From CAZYQW01 sp964649825 (GTDB lineage Bacteria > Planctomycetota > B15-G4 > JADJEK01): DNA of 30,798 bases. Shown here piece after piece: positions 1-8,478 of this stretch (its first letter is position 1; the number at the start of each line of letters is the position of its first letter). The stretch is from NCBI GenBank assembly GCA_964649825.1, contig CAZYQW010000017.1:1-30798 (forward strand). The letters run 5' to 3'. The translations under genes were made by a program, and so were the position numbers. The notes beneath the pieces were generated by a model. That model was given only the letters and a program-made list of their open reading frames with translations. It was not told the DNA's origin and made no database searches.

Positions 1-108
1 CGTTGCAGGATCCTCGACGTACAGGCAGTACGCCTGCGGTCCTGCGCCTCGATCTCGGTCGCGATGACCTCGCCTCGCTTCGCAAGCACTTTCACCACGG
101 GCGGCTAG
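1..108. repeat. Right part of a MITE-like repeat element (copy A, truncated by the window edge)
   Basis: Bases 1-89 recur at 30710-30798 in the same orientation with a single difference (C at 83, A at 30792). Bases 88-108 (core TTTCACCACGGG) are the inverted counterpart of 30652-30672, so they look like the right terminal inverted repeat of an element whose left part is missing here. Inside are nested pairing segments: GCAGGA (5-10) with TCCTGC (40-45), enclosing CAGGC (22-26) with GCCTG (32-36). No credible coding frame covers it. The repeat identity is seen directly; the reading as a non-autonomous mobile element is inference. Confidence 0.75.
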
Positions 109-170
109 CCGTGACCCCGGCGATCCGAGTCATCGAGGTGATCGAGTTCGTCGGGTCGCCGGCCCGGACG

Positions 171-500
171 TCAGAACGGAACGGCCCCGACGCTCGGGCC
201 ACCCTCGCCGGATTCCTCCGTCTCGTCCGCGTCCGTGTCCGGGACCGGAACGACGGCGGCCGCGTCGATTCCGCGCACCTCGGTCATGACCTTCTCGACC
301 TCGCCGCGAGTCCGGGTCAGCTTGGCGTGCAGCACGCGAATGAGCGCCGCCGCCTCCTTCACGCGGTCGGCGAGGTCGTCGACGTCGACCTCGTTGGAGT
401 CGAGCTCCTCGAGGATCGTCTCGAGGCGGTCCTTCGCCTCACCATATTTCAAGCTGGCGAGCTCCTTCTCGAGCTCCCCGTCCTTTCTTCGCTTGCTCAT
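171..500 (-). CDS. xseB: Exodeoxyribonuclease VII small subunit
   Basis: This 109-residue protein is the small subunit of exonuclease VII, which with XseA degrades single-stranded DNA to oligonucleotides during repair. The family core is visible from about residue 19 (KYGEAKDRLETILEELDS), a short helical hairpin that packs on the large subunit, followed by helix to about residue 75. The acidic tail is low in complexity and probably disordered. The ATG at 500 has AAGGAG four bases upstream. This start makes xseB overlap the end of xseA by 62 bases, which is long. A TTG at 452, also behind an AAGGAG, would cut the overlap to 14 bases but would begin exactly at the core. It is the last gene of the minus-strand cluster. 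Confidence 0.9.
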   Translation of the reverse strand: MSKRRKDGELEKELASLKYGEAKDRLETILEELDSNEVDVDDLADRVKEAAALIRVLHAKLTRTRGEVEKVMTEVRGIDAAAVVPVPDTDADETEESGEGGPSVGAVPF

Positions 501-1989
501 CTTGCTCCTTCGGGCGGCCCGGCGCCCGCTCGACGCGCGTCACCACGCGACCATCTCTCAGCTCGGCCGTCAGGCGGTCGCCCGGCGCGACGTCTGCCGC
601 GTCCTTCACGATCTTGCCGTCGAGCCGGAGCAACGCATAGCCGCGCTTCAACACGTTCCGGGGATCGAGCAGCCGCAGGCGCCCCTCGCGCGCCTCGAGC
701 AGGTCCGCGTCGCGGATCAGCCGGGCTCGCATCGTCCGCTCGACCTCGCGGGACCGATGCGCGAGCCCGGCTCGCTCGGACGCGAGCTCCACGCGGAACG
801 GGGCGGCGAGCAGCCGACCCGCGCACCGCGCGACCGTCCGCCACGGGGCCTCGATCGAGGCCGCGACCAACGTCCGCAGGCGATGCCGGTCGCGCTCGAG
901 CCCGTCGGCGGCCGCGGTCATCCGACCGGGCGTGCTGCGAACGAGGACGCGGTGGCGTTCGGCGAGCTCGCGCCGCTCGACCTCGACCATCCGTTCGGCG
1001 AGCTCCGCGATCCGTTCGGCGCGCGCGACCAGCTCGGTTCGTTCCGCCGCGACGCGCCCGCCGGCGCCGGCGAGACGCCGGCGGGCGTCGTCGAGCCCGC
1101 GCAACGCGGACCGGCCGCGCTCGGCGAGGAACGCCGCGACGGCGGTCGGAGTCTTGAACGACGCGTGAGCGGCGAGGTCGCTGATCGTCGAGTCGATCTC
1201 GTGGCCGATGCCGCAGAGGACGGGGATCGGGCAGGCGACGATGGCGCGCACGATCTCCTCGCGATCGAACCAGGCGAGGTCGACCGTCGATCCGCCGCCG
1301 CGGATCAGGCAGACGACGTCGACCCGATCCTGCACCAGAGCATCGATCCCGCGGCGCACGGTCCGCGCCGTCTCTTCGCCTTGCATCCGCGCGTCGAGGA
1401 AGCGCACCGCGAACGAGAGCCCGGCGCCGAGCAGCTCGTTCACGAAGTCGCTGTAGGCGGCGCTGTTCGTGGAGGTGAGCAGGCCGATCTTGAGCGGAAC
1501 GTCGGTGAGCGTCAGCCGCTTCTGCACGTCGAACGCGCCTTCCGCGGCGAGGCGCTCGATCAGCTTCCGGCGCTCGAGCACGATCTTGCCGAGCGTGTAC
1601 GCGGGATCGATGTCGCGCACGACGAGCCGCAGGTCGCCGTTCGGCCGGTAGAAGTCGACGTCGCACAGCGCGCGGATCTCGATCCCGTCCTTCGGCTCGA
1701 TCACGCCGTCCAGGACGCCGCCGCGGCCGAAGAGCCGCCGCGCCTCGGAGCTCCACAGCACCGCGCCGATCGCGTGCTTCTTGCCGCTCCGCGCGTCGAC
1801 TTCGCAGAGGCGGAAGAACCAGTGCGGCTTGTGCAGGCTCCGCTCGAGCTCCGACGCCTCGCCCACGACCCAGACGCGCCGCGGAAACGCGGTCTTCAGC
1901 GCGTTCTGGATCCTTGACGCGAGGTCCGACACCGACAGCGTGTCGGGCGGAAGGTCGGCCGTGGGCGGGTCCGGGGCGAACATGGCCAC
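439..1989 (-). CDS. xseA: Exodeoxyribonuclease VII large subunit
   Basis: This 516-residue protein is the catalytic subunit of exonuclease VII. The N-terminal OB-fold DNA-binding domain (about 15-115, with VWVVGEASEL and WFFRLCE) precedes the nuclease domain, whose conserved segments are all present: TSTNSAAYSDF near 172-182, RGGGS at 230-234 and GIGHEIDSTISD at 260-271 followed by KTPTAVAA. A long charged helical region (about 285-440) corresponds to the coiled-coil arm that recruits XseB, and a short beta-rich tail follows. The listed start is a GTG; an in-frame ATG lies two codons later at 1983. Neither has an obvious ribosome site. It is 100 bases downstream of the acyl-CoA synthetase gene, so it may share that transcript. 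Confidence 0.95.
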   Translation of the reverse strand: MAMFAPDPPTADLPPDTLSVSDLASRIQNALKTAFPRRVWVVGEASELERSLHKPHWFFRLCEVDARSGKKHAIGAVLWSSEARRLFGRGGVLDGVIEPKDGIEIRALCDVDFYRPNGDLRLVVRDIDPAYTLGKIVLERRKLIERLAAEGAFDVQKRLTLTDVPLKIGLLTSTNSAAYSDFVNELLGAGLSFAVRFLDARMQGEETARTVRRGIDALVQDRVDVVCLIRGGGSTVDLAWFDREEIVRAIVACPIPVLCGIGHEIDSTISDLAAHASFKTPTAVAAFLAERGRSALRGLDDARRRLAGAGGRVAAERTELVARAERIAELAERMVEVERRELAERHRVLVRSTPGRMTAAADGLERDRHRLRTLVAASIEAPWRTVARCAGRLLAAPFRVELASERAGLAHRSREVERTMRARLIRDADLLEAREGRLRLLDPRNVLKRGYALLRLDGKIVKDAADVAPGDRLTAELRDGRVVTRVERAPGRPKEQDEQAKKGRGAREGARQLEIW

Positions 1990-2089
1990 ACGGTACGCGG
2001 AGGACGCAGGCCGGCGAGGGCAAAAACCGCGCGCCGCGACCTCCCGACCGGCACGGCCCGCGCGAGCCCTCGCGTCATCCTCGTCCGAC

Positions 2090-4201
2090 TCACCCGCCCG
2101 CCGAACGAACGCGAATCCGGGCGTCCACGACCGCGGCCCTCTCGCCCTCCGCGCCGAGGATGAGCGGGTTCAGATCGATCTCCGCGATCTCCTCCACGTC
2201 CCCGACGAGCTGCGACAGGCGAAGCAGCATCTCCTCCAGGAACCCGAGGTCGACGGCGCGCGCGCCGCGGGCGCCGGTGAGGAGCGGGTATCCCTTGATC
2301 GAACGGATCATCTCGCGGGCGTCCTCGCCGGTGATCGGATGCACGCGGATCGCGACGTCGCGCAGCACCTCGACGTGGACGCCGCCGAGACCGAACAGGA
2401 TCAACGGCCCGAACTGCGGGTCGGACGACGCGCCGAGGATCACCTCGGCCGAACCGGTCACCTGCTCCTGCACCTGGATCTTCAGCTTCGGGTCGCGGCG
2501 GCCGAGCCGGGTTCGGAAGTCGTTCCACGCCGCGAAGAGCTCGTCCCCATCCTCGATGTCGGTGCGGACGCCGCCCACGTCGGTCTTGTGCACGAACTTC
2601 GACGACGACGCCTTCAGCACGACGGGGTAGCCGACCTCGCCCGCGAACGCGAGCGCGTCGTCCACCCGTGCCGTCGTCACCGAGCGCGCGATCGGAAAGC
2701 CGTAGGCGTCGAGCAGCGCCTCGGCCTCGGCGCCGACGAGCATCTGGCGGCCGGCCCGGCGCGCCTTCGCCACCACGGCTCGCGCCCGCGCGGCGTCGAC
2801 CGGGAACGATCGGACGCGGCCGGGCCGGCGGTCGCGGAGCCGGCGATGGCGGCAGAGAGCCGACAGCGCGAGCACCGCCTCCTCCGGGAATCGGTAGACC
2901 GGCACCGACGCGCGCTGCAGGATCCGCACGCCCTCGTCGTCGCTCTCCTTTCCCATGAAGCACGCGAGCAGCGTCTTCTTCCGCTGCCCCGCCGCCGCGA
3001 TCACGCGCGCCACCGCCACCGCGTCGGTGGTGACGGGCGAGACGAAGACGGCCAGGACCGCGTCGACGCCGGGGTCGGCGGCGACGGCGCGGAGCGCGCG
3101 TTCGAAGCGGCTCGCGTCGGCGTCGGCGATCATGTCGACCGGGTTGCCGGTCGCCGCTCCGAACGGCAGCGCCTTCTCGAGCTCCTTCCGCGTCCTCGCG
3201 CGGAACGTGGCCAGCTCGAGGCCGTGCCCGACGCACGCGTCCGTGGCGAGGATCCCGGGACCGCCCGCGTTGGTGACGATCGCGACGCGGTCCCCCGCCG
3301 GCACCGGCTGGTTCGCGAACGCCTTCGCGACGTGGAACAGCTCGGCCACCGACGCGGCGCGGATCACGCCGCACTGCTCGAGCAGCGACTCGGCCGCCAC
3401 GTCGCGCCCGACGAGCGACCCTGTGTGGGAGGCCGCGGCGCGGGCGCCCGCGTCGCTCCGCCCGGACTTCACCACGACGATCGGCTTCCGCGGCGACAGA
3501 TCGCGCGCGATGCGGGTGAACCGCCGGGGGTCGCCGAACGATTCCAGATAGAGCAGGATCACCTTCGTCCGCGGGTCGCGACCGAACGACTCGATCAGGT
3601 CGGTCGGCGTGACGTCGACGACGTTGCCGATCGACGCGAAGCGCGAGATTCCGACGCCGAGCCGTTCCGCGTCGGCGAGGATCGCCTCGCCGAGCGCGCC
3701 CGACTGCGTGGCGAACGCGACGCTGCCCGCTGCCGGCGCGACGGTGGCGAACGACGCGTTCAGCCGCACGTCGACCGCCGTGTTGATGATGCCCATGCAG
3801 TTGGGGCCGATCACGCGGATGTTCGCGCGATTCGTGATGCGCTTCAGCTCTTCCTCGCGGCGCCGGCCCTCGGCTCCCGCCTCGCGGAACCCGGCCGTGA
3901 TCACGACCATGCCGAGGACCCGCTTCTTCGCGCAGTCCTTCGCGACGTCGATCACCTGGTCGCGAGGCACCGCCACGACGACGAGGTCGACCGGATCCTC
4001 GATGTCGGTGACGCGCGCGTACGCCTTCACCGACTGGACCACCTCGGCGGCTCGGTTGACCGGGAAGACCGGTCCCTGGAACTCGCCGTCGACGAGGTTC
4101 TTGAAGATGATCCGGCCGATCGAGCTCTTCTTGCGGGACGCACCGACGACGGCGACGGAGCGCGGCTGGAACAGGGCCTCGACGCCGGACGGCGCGGTCA
4201 T
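2090..4201 (-). CDS. ADP-forming acyl-CoA synthetase (acetate-CoA ligase, ADP-forming, single chain)
   Basis: This 703-residue protein has the NDP-forming acyl-CoA synthetase architecture. An N-terminal CoA-binding Rossmann domain (PRSVAVVGASRK at 13-24) is followed by two succinyl-CoA-ligase-like domains, with the likely phosphohistidine His259 in ASHTGSL. A C-terminal ATP-grasp domain (about 480-700; VVLKASSSKFVHKTDVGGV, DLNPLI) follows a linker. The family interconverts acyl-CoA, ADP and phosphate with acid, CoA and ATP. No acetyltransferase (GNAT) domain is attached, so it is not a Pat-type protein acetyltransferase. The start is the ATG at 4201, which overlaps the arsC stop as ATGA. An open frame runs on to 4612, but that part is antisense-like and the family N-terminus begins just after 4201. 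The acyl substrate cannot be read from the sequence. Confidence 0.92.
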   Translation of the reverse strand: MTAPSGVEALFQPRSVAVVGASRKKSSIGRIIFKNLVDGEFQGPVFPVNRAAEVVQSVKAYARVTDIEDPVDLVVVAVPRDQVIDVAKDCAKKRVLGMVVITAGFREAGAEGRRREEELKRITNRANIRVIGPNCMGIINTAVDVRLNASFATVAPAAGSVAFATQSGALGEAILADAERLGVGISRFASIGNVVDVTPTDLIESFGRDPRTKVILLYLESFGDPRRFTRIARDLSPRKPIVVVKSGRSDAGARAAASHTGSLVGRDVAAESLLEQCGVIRAASVAELFHVAKAFANQPVPAGDRVAIVTNAGGPGILATDACVGHGLELATFRARTRKELEKALPFGAATGNPVDMIADADASRFERALRAVAADPGVDAVLAVFVSPVTTDAVAVARVIAAAGQRKKTLLACFMGKESDDEGVRILQRASVPVYRFPEEAVLALSALCRHRRLRDRRPGRVRSFPVDAARARAVVAKARRAGRQMLVGAEAEALLDAYGFPIARSVTTARVDDALAFAGEVGYPVVLKASSSKFVHKTDVGGVRTDIEDGDELFAAWNDFRTRLGRRDPKLKIQVQEQVTGSAEVILGASSDPQFGPLILFGLGGVHVEVLRDVAIRVHPITGEDAREMIRSIKGYPLLTGARGARAVDLGFLEEMLLRLSQLVGDVEEIAEIDLNPLILGAEGERAAVVDARIRVRSAGG

Positions 4202-4629
4202 CCGGGCGATCCACCGGCGAGGAGCCCGCGGTCGGCGAAGAGCGCCCGCAGCCGCGACTCGACCTCGTCCCGGACGGTTCGAAACGCCCGCCGCACCTCG
4301 GAGTCGGACCCCGTCGCGTGCGCGGGGTCCGAGAGTCCCCAGTGGACCAGCTCGGTCCGGCTCGAGAACGCGCCGCAGTGCCGCGCCGCCTCGTCGCAGA
4401 GGGTGACGACGAGGTCGGGGTCGGACGGCACCTCGTGCAAGTCTTTGCTCCGGTGGTGCGAGATGTCGACGCCGCGCTCGCGCATCACGTCGACGGCCCG
4501 CGGGTTCACGCCGACCGGCGCCGTGCCCGCCGAGAAGACCTCGACTCCGGGCGACGCCAGCGTTCGCGCGAACCCCTCCGCGATCTGGCTGCGACACGAG
4601 TTTCCGGTACACAGGAAGAGGATTCGCAT
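4198..4629 (-). CDS. arsC: Arsenate reductase, thioredoxin-coupled (low-molecular-weight phosphatase fold)
   Basis: This 143-residue protein reduces arsenate to arsenite. The N-terminal P-loop C-x5-R is Cys7-Arg13 (CTGNSCRSQ), as in low-molecular-weight tyrosine phosphatases. The two extra redox cysteines of the thioredoxin-linked ArsC class are present as Cys78 and Cys85 (LCDEAARHC), spaced as in the staphylococcal plasmid enzyme. The general acid is in LSDPA near residue 101. These cysteines argue against a plain protein tyrosine phosphatase. The gene lies 28 bases after mazG-dinB and its TGA overlaps the ATG of the acyl-CoA synthetase gene. No ArsR repressor or arsenite pump is in the window, so this is an isolated arsC. 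Confidence 0.9.
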   Translation of the reverse strand: MRILFLCTGNSCRSQIAEGFARTLASPGVEVFSAGTAPVGVNPRAVDVMRERGVDISHHRSKDLHEVPSDPDLVVTLCDEAARHCGAFSSRTELVHWGLSDPAHATGSDSEVRRAFRTVRDEVESRLRALFADRGLLAGGSPG

Positions 4630-4657
4630 ACGGGGAGGAACTCCGGTCGAGTGAGCG

Positions 4658-6037
4658 TCAGCCGCCCGTGAACGCGGCGCGGATCCGTCGGATCTGTCCG
4701 GTGTGGACGGCTTCGTGAGCGGCCTGGAAGTCGAACCATTGAAGAGCGTCGAGCTCGCCGAAGATCGGGTGCGGCACGGTGACGTCGCGCGGGTTCCAAC
4801 GCGCCAGGTCGCCGACGATCGACAGGAGCTGCTCGCGCGACCGCGCGAGCCCTTCGATGAGCTCCGCGCGCGCGCGGCCGCCGCCCGGTTTCACCGCGTC
4901 GGGCGCGTCGATCGTCCCCTTCGGGCGATAGAGGCGGTTCCTCGGCGGCTTGTCGGCGAGCCCTTCGGAGGGAAAGGGGGTCAAGCGTCCTTCGCGCTCG
5001 GCCCGCAAGAACGCCCCCGGCACCGAGTGCACGACGCCCTCCTCGACGAGCAGGAGGTGCTCGAGCACCTGCCCGATCGACCACTGCGACACGGCGGCGG
5101 GAGGACGGGCCGCGATCACGTCCTCGGGGAGATCGCGGACGGCGGCGAGCAGCAGGTCGCGCGATCGGCGCAGACGGCGCAGCGTCGTGCGCCATTCGGT
5201 CGGCGCGTGCTCGGGGATCGACGCGCGCCGGTCGGTCGCCTCGGTCTTCGCGCGGCGCCAGAGCCCGTCGAGCTCGTCGGCGCTCATCTCCTTCAGCGGT
5301 CGCGCGGCCGCCGCTTCGACGAAACGGAAGCGCTCCTCGAACCGATCGGCGGTGCGGCGGAGGGCGATCTCCGGATCGACCTTCGCGTGACGCGCGACGT
5401 TCACGAGCGAGAAGAGCGCGTCGCCGATCTCCTCCTGGATCGCCGTCTTGTCCCCGCCGCCAAGGGCGCGCTTCAGCTCGTCGACCTCCTCGTCCAGCTT
5501 CGCGAGAGCCCCGCCGACGTCGCTCCACTCGAACCCGACGCGGGCCGCCTTCTCGCCCATCCGCTCCGCGCGCAGCAGGGCGGGGAGGGCGGCGGGAACG
5601 CCGGCGAGCGCCGAGGCGTCGGCCGCCGACGCGGCGCGTTCGTCGCGCTTGATCTCCTCCCAGTTCTTCAAGACCCCCGCGACCCCCTCGACCTTGACGT
5701 CGCCGAACACGTGCGGATGGCGGCGGACGAGCTTGTCCGTGATGCGGTCCGAGACGTCGCCGAGGTGGAAGTCGCCGGCGTCCTCGGCGACGCGGGCGGC
5801 GAGGACGACGTTCATCATGAGGTCGCCGAGCTCGTCCGCGACCGCGCCGCGATCACCGCCGATCAACGCGTCGCAGACCTCGTACGCCTCTTCCAGGACG
5901 AGCGGCGCGATCGACTCGAGATCCTGGTCGCGGTCCCACGGGCAGCCGCCCTCGCCGCGAAGACGATCGATCACGGCGACGAGCCGCTCGAACGCCACCA
6001 CGCGCGGATCGGGAAGCCCGTCTCGATCGGTCGTCAC
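4658..6037 (-). CDS. mazG: MazG nucleoside triphosphate pyrophosphohydrolase fused to a DinB-family domain
   Basis: One uninterrupted frame of 459 residues carries two unrelated enzymes. Residues 1-267 are a full-length MazG with both repeats: GCPWDRDQ at 31-38, LEEAYEV near 48-54, ELGD near 69-72, RRHPHVFGD near 105-113, and the second metal site EEIGD near 202-206. MazG hydrolyses non-canonical NTPs (or ppGpp) to monophosphate and pyrophosphate. Residues about 280-459 are a DinB four-helix bundle with its three metal-binding histidines intact (His327 in LEHLL, His441 and His445 in HEAVHTGQ). The GTG start at 6037 overlaps the aldehyde dehydrogenase stop as GTGA and has AAGGAG five bases upstream. 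DinB domains are metal-dependent thiol transferases or hydrolases; the function here is unknown. Confidence 0.92.
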   Translation of the reverse strand: MTTDRDGLPDPRVVAFERLVAVIDRLRGEGGCPWDRDQDLESIAPLVLEEAYEVCDALIGGDRGAVADELGDLMMNVVLAARVAEDAGDFHLGDVSDRITDKLVRRHPHVFGDVKVEGVAGVLKNWEEIKRDERAASAADASALAGVPAALPALLRAERMGEKAARVGFEWSDVGGALAKLDEEVDELKRALGGGDKTAIQEEIGDALFSLVNVARHAKVDPEIALRRTADRFEERFRFVEAAAARPLKEMSADELDGLWRRAKTEATDRRASIPEHAPTEWRTTLRRLRRSRDLLLAAVRDLPEDVIAARPPAAVSQWSIGQVLEHLLLVEEGVVHSVPGAFLRAEREGRLTPFPSEGLADKPPRNRLYRPKGTIDAPDAVKPGGGRARAELIEGLARSREQLLSIVGDLARWNPRDVTVPHPIFGELDALQWFDFQAAHEAVHTGQIRRIRAAFTGG

Positions 6038-7488
6038 TCGATCTCCTTCGGCGTGGAAACGGCGAGGATGCGGCGCTCCGTGAAGTGCTCGATGGCGTAC
6101 TTCACGCCCTCGCGGCCGAGCCCCGAGTCCTTGGTGCCGCCGTACGGCATGCTGTCGACGCGAAACGTGGGGACGTCGTTCAAGATGACCCCGCCGACCT
6201 GGAGCTCGTCGAACGCGCGCAGCGCGCAGCCGAGATCGCGCGTGAAGACGCCCGCCTGCAGGCCGTAGCGGGAGCGGTTCACTCGATCGAGCGCGTCGTC
6301 GAACCGCTCGTAGCGATGCAGGTTCACGACCGGGCCGAACGCCTCCTGGCAGTCGATCGCGAGGTCCGGGGCGACGCCCTCCAGCACGGTCGGTTGGACC
6401 ATGCGTCCCTCGCGCGACCCACCGGCGAGGATCGCCGCCCCGTGCGACGTCGCGTCCGCGATCCACGCCTCGATGCGCTCGGCGTTCTCGTCGTCGATCA
6501 TCGGGCCGACGTCGGTCCGGTCCGAGAGCGGATCGCCGACGACGAGCGCGCTCGTGCGACGAACGATCGCCTCGCGGAAGCGGTCGTACACGTCGGCGTG
6601 CACGAAGATCCGCTGGACCGAGATGCAGACCTGGCCCGCGTACGCGAACGCGCCGGCCGCGCACGTCCTCGCCGCGAGCTCGACGTCGGCGTCGCGATGA
6701 ACGACCACCGCCGCGTTGCCGCCGAGCTCGAGGACCGACGGCTTCTTCCCCGCCTTGCCCTTGAGCGCGAACCCGACGTCCGGCGACCCCGTGAACGACA
6801 GCATGCGGAAACGTTCGTCCTGGACCAGGAGGTCACCGACCATCCGGTGGCACGGCAGGACCGAGAGACCTCCGGGCGGCACCCCCGACGAGTCGAGCAC
6901 TTCGGCGAGGAGGAGGGCGGAGAGGGGCGTCGCCGAGGCGGGCTTCAGCACGATCGAACAGCCGGCCGCCAGGGCGGGGGCGACCTTGTGAGCGACCAGG
7001 TTCAGCGGGAAGTTGAACGGCGAGATCCCGAGCACCGGGCCCACCGGCACGTGTCGCACGAGCCCGAACCGACCCTCCAGGCCGGGCCGCAGGTCGAGCG
7101 GAAGCACCTCCCCGAGGATGCGGGTCGCCTCCTCGGCCGCGATCCGGAACGTCTCGGTCGCGCGGTCGACCTCGACGCGCGCCTGCTTGATCGGCTTTCC
7201 GTTCTCCAGCGTGATCGTGCGCGCGAACTCCTCGCGCCGGTCGGAGATCCCCTCCGCCGCTTTCCTCAGGATCTCGCGCCGGGCGTAGGCGGAGAGCCGG
7301 CGCATCGCGCCGAAACCGGCCACCGCCGCGGTCGCCGCCTCGACCGCCGCCGCCGCGCCGGCGCGCCCGACGTCGGCCACCACCTGGCCCGTAAACGGGT
7401 TGAACACCTCGAACGACTCGTCGCCCTCCTCCCATCGACCGGCGAGGTAGAGCCGCTTACGTTCGTTCGTCGCTGCTTGCTTGGTCAT
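6034..7488 (-). CDS. NAD(P)-dependent aldehyde dehydrogenase family protein
   Basis: This 484-residue protein has the usual aldehyde dehydrogenase length and fold. It has the cofactor-site Asn159 (SPFNFPLNL), the general base Glu254 (LELGGNA) and the nucleophile Cys288 (GQVCISVQRIFV). The PFTGQVVADVG start and the VCISVQRIFVH context resemble the lactaldehyde, phosphonoacetaldehyde and GapN-like branch rather than betaine aldehyde dehydrogenases, but the substrate cannot be fixed. The ATG at 7488 has GGAG at a usable distance. It follows the SirB1-like gene by 42 bases and is translationally coupled to mazG-dinB. It may oxidise an aldehyde to the acid or acyl product alongside the neighbouring 2-oxo acid and acyl-CoA enzymes; that is inference. 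Confidence 0.93.
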   Translation of the reverse strand: MTKQAATNERKRLYLAGRWEEGDESFEVFNPFTGQVVADVGRAGAAAAVEAATAAVAGFGAMRRLSAYARREILRKAAEGISDRREEFARTITLENGKPIKQARVEVDRATETFRIAAEEATRILGEVLPLDLRPGLEGRFGLVRHVPVGPVLGISPFNFPLNLVAHKVAPALAAGCSIVLKPASATPLSALLLAEVLDSSGVPPGGLSVLPCHRMVGDLLVQDERFRMLSFTGSPDVGFALKGKAGKKPSVLELGGNAAVVVHRDADVELAARTCAAGAFAYAGQVCISVQRIFVHADVYDRFREAIVRRTSALVVGDPLSDRTDVGPMIDDENAERIEAWIADATSHGAAILAGGSREGRMVQPTVLEGVAPDLAIDCQEAFGPVVNLHRYERFDDALDRVNRSRYGLQAGVFTRDLGCALRAFDELQVGGVILNDVPTFRVDSMPYGGTKDSGLGREGVKYAIEHFTERRILAVSTPKEIE

Positions 7489-7530
7489 TCGTCTCCGCGG
7501 TCCGCGGTGATCGGCCGGCGTTTCGAAGGT

Positions 7531-8478
7531 TCATGCCGGCGAGGGCTCTCCGCTCACCGCCTCGAACAAACGCGAGAACCGCGCCTCGCCCTCGGCGTTC
7601 TCTTCGCGACGGAAGCTGTGAACGAGGTTCGCGATCATGCGGATCAAGATCCTCCGATCCGAGGTGACGCGCAGGAACGTCTCGTTCGCGCCGAAGCCGC
7701 CGCGCTCGAGGAACCTCAGACACTCCTCCCGCGTGAGCCGGCGCCCGTCGCTGAATGGATCGATGATCGTCTTCCCGCTGTCGCCGCACTGCACCACGAA
7801 GTGCCCCGGCATGCCGACGCCGTAGAGTGGAAGGCCGGCGCGGCGCGCCACGAACAGGTAGATCGCGGAGAGCGAGATGGGGATGCCTCGCCGCCGATCG
7901 AGCACGCGGTGGACGAACGAGTTCTGGTGGTCGTAGTAGTCCTCGCGGTCGCCGCGCAGGCGACCGCGGTCGACGAGCGTGCGGCGGAACTGCTCGGCCA
8001 CGGCGGCTTCGTCGGACCGGTCGGGATGGGAGGAGGCGATCTCGGCGGCGAAGGCGTCGAGCTGATCGCGGTACGGTGCGTCGTCGAACTCGGGATCGAG
8101 GATCCGGGAGAGGAGGAAGACGCCGTCCTCGAGGTCGACCACCCGGTCGGCCGGCCCGACGAAGTCGAGGAAGCGCCGCTCCGCGAGGCGGGTGCGGATG
8201 CGTCGCGCGACCGCGAGCGCGCGCTCGCGGCGCCGCCCGTGACGATCCGGAACCGACTCCAGCGCCGCGAGGGCCGCCTCGCCGGCATCGAAGAGGCGCC
8301 GCGTGCACGACTCCACGACCTCGGACGAACGATCATCGAGGAGCGAGATCGCCGCTTCGAGCTGCGAGAACGTCATCGGCACCACGCGGTTTCTCACCGC
8401 GGACTCTCCGCCGGGGGGAACGACGCGGCTCATGATAGACGCCCGCCGATTGGGAATGAAGGACGCGACGACGCTCAC
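7531..8478 (-). CDS. SirB1-family transglutaminase-like protein
   Basis: This protein of about 315 residues has the SirB1 signature in its second half: RRGIPISLSAIYLFVA, then GVGMPGHFVVQCG and IIDPFSDGRRLT. These match the transglutaminase-core-2 fold. The position of the catalytic cysteine is serine (PISLSA), as is common in this family, so transglutaminase activity is doubtful. The N-terminal part is helical and resembles the tetratricopeptide-like or armadillo-like helices found in the family. The start is uncertain: the GTG at 8478 overlaps the lipB stop as GTGA, while ATG codons at 8433 and 8376 also fit. The biochemical role of the family is not established. Confidence 0.85.
   Translation of the reverse strand: MSVVASFIPNRRASIMSRVVPPGGESAVRNRVVPMTFSQLEAAISLLDDRSSEVVESCTRRLFDAGEAALAALESVPDRHGRRRERALAVARRIRTRLAERRFLDFVGPADRVVDLEDGVFLLSRILDPEFDDAPYRDQLDAFAAEIASSHPDRSDEAAVAEQFRRTLVDRGRLRGDREDYYDHQNSFVHRVLDRRRGIPISLSAIYLFVARRAGLPLYGVGMPGHFVVQCGDSGKTIIDPFSDGRRLTREECLRFLERGGFGANETFLRVTSDRRILIRMIANLVHSFRREENAEGEARFSRLFEAVSGEPSPA

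Noticed and set aside
4202..4612. Upstream extension of the acyl-CoA synthetase frame
   Set aside because: The added residues are Arg/Gly/Ala-rich shadow of arsC, and the family N-terminus begins at the ATG at 4201.
1781..4654. Very long plus-strand open frame (957 codons) opposite xseA, the acyl-CoA synthetase and arsC
   Set aside because: Its product is low-complexity Arg/Asp/His-rich sequence with no domain, and the minus strand encodes recognisable enzymes over the same bases. GC-rich genes commonly leave such antisense frames.
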